Of a stretch of DNA of 9,614 nucleotides, positions 1 through 5,403 are shown piece after piece. Within the stretch, counting starts at the first letter, position 1. Each line of letters begins with the position of its first letter. The notes under the pieces were generated by a model that saw nothing but the letters and a program-made list of their open reading frames with translations, searched no databases and was not told where the DNA came from. This DNA is from Ignavibacteria bacterium. Its GTDB lineage: Bacteria; Bacteroidota; Ignavibacteria; Ignavibacteriales; Melioribacteraceae. The position numbers and the translations under genes were made by a program. The stretch lies in the NCBI GenBank assembly GCA_011049495.1, contig DSBF01000115.1, positions 1 through 9,614 of the forward strand, given 5' to 3'.

Positions 1-658
1 AAATTATTCCTTGTTTCATAAGTATCATTCTTTTACTGTAATTAGCGGCTAAGTTAATGTCGTGCGAAACCATTAATATAGTCAGTTTCTTTTCTTGGTT
101 TAAGGATTTCAGCAGATTAAAAATTGATATTTGGTGTTCCAAATCCAAGTGTGCGTTTGGTTCGTCAAGAAGCATTAATTCGGGATCTTGTACAATTGCA
201 CGGGCAATAAATGCACGCTGAGCTTCACCACCGGATACTGAGTTAATACTGTAATTTTTCAGATGTTCAATCCCGACAAGTTGTAATGCCTCATTGATTT
301 TTATAATATCTTCTTCTTTTTCAAATCCTAAAAAGTTCAGGTAAGGAGTTCTGCCCATTGCAACTATTTCATAAATCGAGAAAGGATAAACAGAATAATA
401 CTTTTGCGGAACGAAAGAAATACGCTTTGCAATATCTTTACGTTTGTATTCTAAGTATGATTTATTATTTAGTAAAATCTCACCTTTTAATGCTCGAAAT
501 TCACCGGAGATTAAATTGAGCAAAGTTGATTTACCCGAACCATTCGGACCAAGAATCGTAACAAATTCACCCGGAAAAATCTCAAGATTAATATTGCTTA
601 ATTCAAAAGAACTTTCCGGGTTGTTATATCTAAAATCTATTCCCTTTAATTCGAGCAT
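1..658 (-). CDS. ABC transporter ATP-binding protein, iron-siderophore/haem/B12 type (3' end cut by window edge)
   Basis: This is the cytoplasmic ATPase subunit of an importer, most like the FepC/BtuD/HmuV group that drives uptake of siderophores, haem or cobalamin; the substrate cannot be read from this subunit. Translating the minus strand from the ATG at 658 gives 219 codons without a stop, and the frame runs off the left edge. About 30-50 residues are missing, judging by the usual 250-270. Visible motifs are Walker A GPNGSGKST (37-45), Q-loop VPQ (83-85), signature VSGGE (141-145), Walker B LMLLDEP (161-167), D-loop and the H-loop histidine in VSHD (His199). The insert around MGRTPYL (101-107) is typical of the FepC/BtuD group. 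An in-frame TAA lies just upstream (668-670), so the ATG at 658 is the first available ATG; its ribosome binding site is weak. It lies downstream of tonB but behind a terminator, so it is probably transcribed separately. Confidence 0.93.
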   Translation of the reverse strand, partial: MLELKGIDFRYNNPESSFELSNINLEIFPGEFVTILGPNGSGKSTLLNLISGEFRALKGEILLNNKSYLEYKRKDIAKRISFVPQKYYSVYPFSIYEIVAMGRTPYLNFLGFEKEEDIIKINEALQLVGIEHLKNYSINSVSGGEAQRAFIARAIVQDPELMLLDEPNAHLDLEHQISIFNLLKSLNQEKKLTILMVSHDINLAANYSKRMILMKQGII

Positions 659-795
659 TTTTATTAGTTATCATTTTTATTTTTCGTAACAAGTGAAGAT
701 AACCAATTTTTTAGAGATTCTTTTGAAACTTTTACTACATCTGGTCAATTAACACAAAATTAATATTGGAATCCGCGGGAATGTTTAAAACAAAA
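659..795 (-). promoter_or_regulatory. Intergenic region upstream of the ABC ATPase gene, with a candidate promoter
   Basis: This 137-base gap between the tonB terminator and the ATPase start must hold the promoter of the ATPase gene if the terminator is efficient. On the minus strand the best candidate is TATCTTCA (694-701), which resembles the Bacteroidota -7 element (TAnnTTTG) and would leave a leader of about 30 bases. There is no convincing -33 or -35 partner at standard spacing. A TTGACC further upstream has no -10 box 17 bases later. I saw no Fur-box-like palindrome and no riboswitch fold by eye. The promoter assignment is tentative. Confidence 0.3.
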
Positions 796-815
796 AAGGC
801 GCCAAAGGGCGCCTT
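796..815 (-). terminator. Rho-independent terminator of tonB
   Basis: An eight-base-pair perfect stem, AAGGCGCC / GGCGCCTT (796-803 with 808-815), closes a four-base loop. On the minus strand the stem runs into TTTT (795-792), giving six T in a row including the last two bases of the stem. It begins five bases after the tonB stop codon (821-823). On the plus strand no comparable T run follows the stem, so it acts mainly on minus-strand transcription. It separates tonB from the ABC ATPase gene. Confidence 0.9.
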
Positions 816-820
816 ACAAT

Positions 821-1477
821 TTATTGAAGTCTAAATACGATTGGAATTGAGACCTGAACTTTAACCGGTTTACCTCTTTGTCTACCGGGTGTAAATTTAG
901 TATTCTTTATTGCTTCCATAGCAGCCTCATCGCAACCGGCACCAATACCTTTCAGCAATTCTACTTTAACCACACTTCCATTTTCATCAACAAAAGCTTT
1001 AACAAAAACACGTCCTTGAACTCCTGCTCTTTTAGCTATTTCAGGATAGACAATGCGTTTTTGAATGCCTTCTAATCCTCCTATTGGCTCAGGTTGCTGC
1101 TCAACGGCAACGAAGAAAACAGGCTCGGCATCTTCTTCTTCTTCTTCAGCAGGAGGCGGAGGTGGTGCCGCTACTTGAGCATCTACATCAAGCTCAGTAG
1201 ACATAATTTCAATATCCTCTAATACTTCATCAGACGGGGCTTCAATTGGGATCGGAGGTCGAGGCGGTGGCGGAGGTGCAGCTTCCTGTTTTGTTGCTTC
1301 AACATCTTCAACCTGTACAAGTTCTTGCGGACTATCGAGGCTTAATGATTCTTTTTCAAATTCCGGGAAATATTTGAACGCAATAATAGTAAGTGCTAAT
1401 GCTATTATCACACTTGTTTCAAATATTCTTCTGTACTTTCTTTTCAGATCCACTTTAGGATTTTTCTTTAACGCCAC
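821..1477 (-). CDS. TonB family energy transducer
   Basis: This protein is anchored in the inner membrane and spans the periplasm, passing energy from the ExbBD proton channel to outer-membrane receptors for siderophores, cobalamin or polymers. From the GTG start it has 218 residues. A basic N-terminus (1-17) is followed by one membrane helix (about 18-36). A low-complexity spacer then carries two proline runs (about 66-77 and 105-109) and an acidic run of five Glu plus Asp (111-116). A TonB C-terminal domain fills about 133-218, with the usual YPEIAKRAGVQGRV and FTPGRQRGKPV segments and a C-terminal beta strand. An upstream in-frame TTG at 1489 is unlikely to be the start, because it overlaps the Shine-Dalgarno GGAGG that serves the GTG at 1477. 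It appears monocistronic, with its own candidate promoter and terminator. No exbB or exbD is in the window. Which receptor it serves is unknown. Confidence 0.93.
   Translation of the reverse strand: MALKKNPKVDLKRKYRRIFETSVIIALALTIIAFKYFPEFEKESLSLDSPQELVQVEDVEATKQEAAPPPPPRPPIPIEAPSDEVLEDIEIMSTELDVDAQVAAPPPPPAEEEEEDAEPVFFVAVEQQPEPIGGLEGIQKRIVYPEIAKRAGVQGRVFVKAFVDENGSVVKVELLKGIGAGCDEAAMEAIKNTKFTPGRQRGKPVKVQVSIPIVFRLQ
1131..1147 (-). repeat. GAA trinucleotide repeat coding the acidic run of TonB
   Basis: Five consecutive GAA codons followed by GAT encode the Glu-rich run in the TonB spacer. The exact repeat is short. Because the unit is three bases, slippage would change the length of the spacer without breaking the frame. 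Confidence 0.6.
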
Positions 1478-1482
1478 TTTTT

Positions 1483-1487
1483 CCTCC
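1483..1487 (-). promoter_or_regulatory. Ribosome binding site of tonB (decides the start)
   Basis: GGAGG on the minus strand lies five bases upstream of GTG (1477-1475). It overlaps the alternative TTG start (1489-1487), which would then have no binding site of its own. This supports GTG as the true start, shortening the longest open frame by four codons. Confidence 0.8.
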
Positions 1488-1509
1488 AACTCTCAAATTA
1501 ATCGAAATT

Positions 1510-1538
1510 AACTTAAAAAAAGCATACTTATTTGTCAA
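1510..1538 (-). promoter_or_regulatory. Candidate promoter of tonB
   Basis: On the minus strand a perfect TTGACA (1538-1533) is followed after exactly 17 bases by TAAGTT (1515-1510). The -35 match is perfect and the -10 match is weak (three of six to TATAAT). A TTTG directly upstream (1542-1539) could instead fit a Bacteroidota-type -33 element. Transcription would start near 1503, leaving a leader of about 25 bases that still contains the GGAGG site. The -35 overlaps a short palindrome (TTTGT-TG-ACAAA), which may be coincidence. The rest of the gap to the vanZ stop (1564) shows no clear terminator. Confidence 0.45.
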
Positions 1539-1564
1539 CAAAGGCGCAATTTATTTTACAAAAC

Positions 1565-1987
1565 TTATTCAGATTCAGTTCCAACCTTCACCAAATTGAG
1601 GGCTCCCGATTTCTGTATTAAACGATGCGCAGCATAGATGCCAAGAATAATACCAAGTAAATTGGCTATCCAGTCCAATAATTCAGCGCTTCTTCCCGGT
1701 ATAAATACTTGATGGATTTCATCAAATGTTGAATAAATTATTGTAATTATAAATGCAAATTTTATGTAATGATTTCTCAGATTTTGGTATCGTTCCTGAA
1801 CTCTAAGCGTGATTGTTAAAAATAACGATAATACTAAATAAGCAATAAAATGCTTCAATTTATCGTCGAGTGCAAATTCTGGTAAAGAATCGCCGGGTAT
1901 ACTAGTCAAAATAAAAATTGTGATCCAATGTACAGTAAGCGGTATATAAATAAAAAGAGTCTTTCTTCTAAATATTACTTTTAACAA
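1565..1987 (-). CDS. VanZ family small membrane protein
   Basis: This is a predicted inner-membrane protein of 140 residues from the start chosen here. VanZ-like proteins are named after a teicoplanin resistance accessory factor, but most members have no known function, and resistance should not be inferred here. About four hydrophobic segments are visible (roughly 12-29, 46-62, 76-88 and 104-121). Family residues are in place: Asp42, Lys43 and His46 in DDKLKH; Glu90 and Gln93 in DEIHQ; Arg99, Asp105 and Asn109 in PGRSAELLDWIAN. There is no ATG. The frame can start with TTG at 1999 or TTG at 1987. The latter sits six bases after GAGG (1997-1994) and is preferred. The start overlaps the last 20 bases of nnr, so translation is probably coupled to it. 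Confidence 0.82.
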   Translation of the reverse strand: MLKVIFRRKTLFIYIPLTVHWITIFILTSIPGDSLPEFALDDKLKHFIAYLVLSLFLTITLRVQERYQNLRNHYIKFAFIITIIYSTFDEIHQVFIPGRSAELLDWIANLLGIILGIYAAHRLIQKSGALNLVKVGTESE

Positions 1988-3545
1988 CAGTATCCTCAAG
2001 AAATTTAATTGTTGACGGAATTTTTTTCATTAATGATTCAGCAGTAATTCCATGTTCGGTTGAATCTTCAAGGAGAAGATCGGCTGCCAAACTATGGATG
2101 TAAACTGCACCGATAACAGCTTCTTCTAAATTATTTGATTGCGCTATAAAAGAAGCTATCATACCGGTTAAGACATCTCCGGAGCCAAAAGTTGCCATAC
2201 CTGGATTACCAGTTGTATTAATAAGTGCTTCTCCGATCGGTGTAAAAATTATTGTTGGTGCCCCTTTCAATACTAAATAAGATCCGGTTTCTTCGGCAAA
2301 CTTTTTACCGTATTTCATAATATTCTTTTGGAAATCAGAAAGTTTTACACCAATTAATTGTGCAAATTCTTGATGGTGAGGTGTAAGAACCATTCCACTC
2401 AAATCAATTTTTTTATAATAATTATTCGAAATAGCAAAAAGTCCATCGGCATCAATCACTACCCTTTTGTTGACCAGCAGCTTTAATATTTTGCGAACAC
2501 TTTCATTGGTTTCTTTTTCTCTACCTAATCCCGGACCAATAGCAATAGAATCAGCCCAATCAAACAAACCTTTTATTTCATCAATATTCTTTTGCAATAA
2601 AAACTCATTATCTTCGTCATCAAAATTATAAATTGTAGCAGATTCTAATTTTGCATGAGCAATTGATTTAACCGAATTTGGAAACGCTAAGATTGAAGCC
2701 CCTGCCCCGCTATAAATAGCCGAATTAGCAGTTAAACATGCGGCGCCGGGCAACTTTCCCGAACCGGCAATTGAAAGAACTTTACCCGCAGAATATTTAT
2801 AATCATCTATTTTTTTTATTGGGATTCCGATGAAAGCATCTTCGGGTTCAATTAAATAATCTTTCGTTTTAATTTCATTATAATAATCATCCCCAATACC
2901 AATATATCCTTTCGCAATTTCACCAGCATTTTTATATCCACTGCCGTAAAATAATCCGGTTTTTAATTCGGATAGTGTAATAGTCAAATCAGCATCAAAT
3001 ATCAGATCTCCGCTTCCACTTTCAAGATCAAGTCCGGTAGGTACGTCAATAGCAATTTTATAACCATCAAATTTATTAACCATTGTTACAATAGTTTTAT
3101 ACGGTTCCTTTAGCTCACCTTTACCACCGGTTCCTAAAATTGCATCATATAAAATATGACAAGATTTCAGTTTGTTTATATCTTTTGGTGATTTGTAATA
3201 AATCAATGATGAGCCGGATACATTACTAATAAGTAATTTTAAGATTTCAAAATTAGTTTTAGCATCTCCCTTAAGGTCTTTGCCGGAAGAAAGAGATACA
3301 ACTTTAACATTGTATCCGTGATTGATGAAATGTCTTGCTAATGCAAATCCATCACCGCCATTATTTCCTTTACCGCAAATAATACCTATTTCATCTAACG
3401 GATTGAGATCAGTTAATTCTTCTAAAGTAATTTGAAAAATAGAACGCGATGCATTCTCCATTAAAACTAAGCCGGGTATTTTTAACCGGTTAATGGCATA
3501 ATTATCGACTTTACGAACTTGTTCATTTGTAAAAAGAGGTATCAT
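1968..3545 (-). CDS. nnr: Bifunctional NAD(P)H-hydrate epimerase / ADP-dependent NAD(P)HX dehydratase
   Basis: This cytoplasmic metabolite-repair enzyme interconverts the R and S forms of hydrated NADH and NADPH and dehydrates the S form back to the cofactor using ADP. The 525-residue product matches the usual fused YjeF length (about 500-515). The N-terminal epimerase domain (about 1-235) has GKGNNGGDG (58-66), the YDAILGTG segment with Asp134, and IDVPTGLD (166-173). The C-terminal ribokinase-like dehydratase domain (about 250-525) has GPGLGRE (337-343), VIDADGL, TPHHQEF (388-394), KGAPT (427-431) and GSGD with catalytic Asp457. Both active sites look intact. The ATG at 3545 has AGGTG six bases upstream; an in-frame GTG at 3554 overlaps that site and is less likely. 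The gene follows nuoN by 56 bases and overlaps the vanZ-like gene. No terminator separates it from nuoN, so it may be read from the complex I transcript. A TATAAT box at 3562-3567 lacks a -35 partner. Confidence 0.95.
   Translation of the reverse strand: MIPLFTNEQVRKVDNYAINRLKIPGLVLMENASRSIFQITLEELTDLNPLDEIGIICGKGNNGGDGFALARHFINHGYNVKVVSLSSGKDLKGDAKTNFEILKLLISNVSGSSLIYYKSPKDINKLKSCHILYDAILGTGGKGELKEPYKTIVTMVNKFDGYKIAIDVPTGLDLESGSGDLIFDADLTITLSELKTGLFYGSGYKNAGEIAKGYIGIGDDYYNEIKTKDYLIEPEDAFIGIPIKKIDDYKYSAGKVLSIAGSGKLPGAACLTANSAIYSGAGASILAFPNSVKSIAHAKLESATIYNFDDEDNEFLLQKNIDEIKGLFDWADSIAIGPGLGREKETNESVRKILKLLVNKRVVIDADGLFAISNNYYKKIDLSGMVLTPHHQEFAQLIGVKLSDFQKNIMKYGKKFAEETGSYLVLKGAPTIIFTPIGEALINTTGNPGMATFGSGDVLTGMIASFIAQSNNLEEAVIGAVYIHSLAADLLLEDSTEHGITAESLMKKIPSTIKFLEDTVVKSNI
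1994..1997 (-). promoter_or_regulatory. Ribosome binding site of the vanZ-like gene, inside nnr
   Basis: GAGG on the minus strand, within the last codons of nnr, lies six bases before TTG (1987-1985). The other in-frame TTG (1999-1997) overlaps this site, as in tonB, which makes it the poorer start. A rare TTG start inside the upstream gene suggests low, coupled translation. Confidence 0.55.
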
Positions 3546-3601
3546 GATAAACACCTAGATTATTATACCTCTAAAATAAGAATATTGTGCGGAAATATTT
3601 A

Positions 3602-5032
3602 TTAGTATGATAGGACAGACGTAATAATACTAAACAATGTATCCGGTAGAATACCGAAAACTAAAACTAAGAGTCCAGAAATAATCACAGCTAATAACCC
3701 GGTAAAACTATTCTTAATTATTATTGACGAAGTCGAATCTTTAAAGTACATATAGACGACTACTCTGAGGTAAAAGTAAACACTGATAGCACTTGAAAAA
3801 ACACCTACAATAGCAAGCCATGTAAGGTCTGCTTTTATTGCTGCAACAAACACATAATATTTACCAAAGAATCCCGCCATAGGAGGTATACCCGCAAGCG
3901 CGAACATAAATAAAGCCATGAATCCCGCTAAAATCGGACTCTTTGAATTCAAACCGGCATAAGAATTTATATCAAGATTTTCTTCATTACTACCTTCGAT
4001 TAATGCAATTACGCCAAAAGCACCTAAATTCATAAAGGCATAGGCTGTAAGATAAAAAATGATACCGGAAACACTTTCAATATTACCGGCTGCTAAACCT
4101 ATGGTCATATAACCTGCGTGTGCAATTGAAGAGTAAGCGAGCATTCTTTTTAGATTATCCTGGGCAATAGCAACAATGCTTCCGTACAACATCGAAAGTG
4201 TAGCGATAACTGCAAATAGTATTTCGAAGTTATTTGTTATGTTTTGAGTAAATACAGCGGATAAAATAATAATCAATACGCTAAACGCAGCTGCTTTACC
4301 TGTTGTTGACATTAACCCGGTAACCGGGGTTGCCGCCCCTTGATATACATCCGGTACCCACATATGAAACGGGAATGCAGCTATCTTAAAAAGAAACCCG
4401 ATTACAAAAAGTGTAAGCCCGGTTAAGAAAAGTACATCTGTTATGAAATATTCGTAAGCAAAAACAATTTGATCTATACTAGTAGATTTTGCAGTACCAT
4501 ATATAAGAGCAATACCGAAAACTATAAAACCTGTTGCAAAAGCACCCAAGAGAAAATATTTCAATGCAGCTTCGGTATTTCCTATTTTAGTTCTATTAAT
4601 TCCGGCAAGAACGTAGAAGCAAATGGACATCAATTCTAATCCGATAAAAATCATAAACAAATCTCTGGCGCCTGCCATAAGCATCATACCTAGCACCGAT
4701 GACTGAACTAAAATATAGAATTCACCAAAATTCATTTTTGATTTTTTGATATAATCTACAGCATTTAAGACCATAATTGCGGCACCGATAGTAAAGATAA
4801 AATTAAATATTGCAGTAACGCCGCCGATAGCATACATACCACCGAATAGAATTTGATAATCGTATACGTTAATAATTGAATGAGCCCCGGCAAATACGAG
4901 AAGCAGAATGGTAAACCAAGGTAAAATTGATTCGCTTTTCTTTGTCGAAATCTCAATAACAACCGATAAGACAATACCAACACCAATAACTAAGTGCGGT
5001 AATAATTGGAATATTTCTGTGTTTGCTGTCAT
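3602..5032 (-). CDS. nuoN: NADH-quinone oxidoreductase subunit N
   Basis: This is one of the three antiporter-like membrane subunits of respiratory complex I, translocating protons as electrons pass from NADH to quinone. It is 476 residues and almost entirely hydrophobic, close to the usual 480-500. The proton-channel residues can be seen: Glu133 in the GLELMS helix, Lys216 in FLFKIAAFPFHMW, Lys246 in STTGKAAAF, and Lys391 in GFFGKYYVF. These correspond to Glu133, Lys217, Lys247 and Lys395 of the E. coli protein. The segment NLKRMLAYSSIAHAGYM (293-309) is the standard family signature. The ATG at 5032 begins two bases after the stop of the upstream small gene and has no good Shine-Dalgarno, so translation is probably coupled. 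A shorter frame inside it at 4765-4986 is an overlap artefact. Confidence 0.97.
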   Translation of the reverse strand: MTANTEIFQLLPHLVIGVGIVLSVVIEISTKKSESILPWFTILLLVFAGAHSIINVYDYQILFGGMYAIGGVTAIFNFIFTIGAAIMVLNAVDYIKKSKMNFGEFYILVQSSVLGMMLMAGARDLFMIFIGLELMSICFYVLAGINRTKIGNTEAALKYFLLGAFATGFIVFGIALIYGTAKSTSIDQIVFAYEYFITDVLFLTGLTLFVIGFLFKIAAFPFHMWVPDVYQGAATPVTGLMSTTGKAAAFSVLIIILSAVFTQNITNNFEILFAVIATLSMLYGSIVAIAQDNLKRMLAYSSIAHAGYMTIGLAAGNIESVSGIIFYLTAYAFMNLGAFGVIALIEGSNEENLDINSYAGLNSKSPILAGFMALFMFALAGIPPMAGFFGKYYVFVAAIKADLTWLAIVGVFSSAISVYFYLRVVVYMYFKDSTSSIIIKNSFTGLLAVIISGLLVLVFGILPDTLFSIITSVLSY

Positions 5033-5034
5033 AA

Positions 5035-5400
5035 TTAGTCAATAAAAATTTGATCGCCTTCTATTTCTTTAATTTCTGCTATATGATTTGGTAGTATATC
5101 TATGCTTATCTTTTTATGCTCATTAAAATCAAAAAGGTCTTTGCCCACTTCAACAACTACCATTTTAATTAATTCATACTTCGTGACAACAGCCTCAAGC
5201 GATTTATATTTATGAAAATAAATTTCCGTGAATTCATCATTAATATTATACTCAGCATCATCTTGTTCTGTACTAAAATCCATAATCAGATCATCTTCAA
5301 TACTTACCTTTAATATTTCAGCACAAAAAGGAAGCAGCAACCGATTACCATAATGCATACCATTGATTTTTAATTTCAACACTTCGTCTATTGTTCTCAT
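5035..5400 (-). CDS. Unrecognised small acidic protein in the complex I operon
   Basis: I do not recognise this 121-residue protein. It has no signal peptide and no membrane helix, so it is probably cytoplasmic or peripheral to the membrane. It is strongly acidic, with about 26 Asp/Glu against 13 Lys/Arg, including a cluster at roughly residues 43-57. The N-terminal half contains NGMHYGNRLLLPF; the C-terminal half alternates hydrophobic and charged residues as in beta strands (VVVEV, ISIDIL, IAEIKEI). It has one cysteine (in PFCAE). It sits between the antiporter gene (3-base gap) and nuoN (2-base gap) with no clear ribosome binding site. It is therefore surely co-transcribed and probably translationally coupled, which supports it being a real gene. 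Possible roles are assembly or regulation of complex I or of the antiporter, but that is inference. It does not look like the pterin carbinolamine dehydratase that I recall in the Rhodothermus complex I cluster. Confidence 0.8.
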   Translation of the reverse strand: MRTIDEVLKLKINGMHYGNRLLLPFCAEILKVSIEDDLIMDFSTEQDDAEYNINDEFTEIYFHKYKSLEAVVTKYELIKMVVVEVGKDLFDFNEHKKISIDILPNHIAEIKEIEGDQIFID

Positions 5401-5403
5401 AAT

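Noticed and set aside
444..689. Plus-strand open frame of 81 codons
   Set aside because: It is antisense to the ABC ATPase, whose Walker A and neighbouring codons lie on the minus strand here; its product resembles no family and is a shadow.
878..1075. Plus-strand open frame of 65 codons
   Set aside because: It lies opposite the conserved C-terminal domain of TonB and has no ribosome binding site or family features.
1533..1542. Short palindrome TTTGT-TG-ACAAA region as an operator or terminator of the nuo-nnr-vanZ transcript
   Set aside because: The arms are five bases with a two-base centre and no T run follows; it is better explained as part of the candidate tonB -35 region.
1565..1987. 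Glycopeptide antibiotic resistance function for the VanZ-like gene
   Set aside because: No vanS/R/H/A/X-type genes are nearby, and VanZ-domain proteins are widespread with mostly unknown roles.
3562..3590. Possible promoter for nnr: perfect TATAAT at 3567-3562 (minus strand)
   Set aside because: The sequence 17 bases upstream (GCACAA) does not resemble a -35 box, and initiation would fall on top of the Shine-Dalgarno. In AT-rich DNA a lone TATAAT is weak evidence.
4765..4986. Minus-strand open frame of 73 codons inside nuoN
   Set aside because: It overlaps the well-conserved NuoN reading frame in another phase; low-complexity hydrophobic product, an artefact.
5035..5400. The small gene as a pterin carbinolamine dehydratase, as recalled for the Rhodothermus complex I cluster
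   Set aside because: The characteristic paired-histidine motif of that enzyme is absent and the sequence shows no resemblance.
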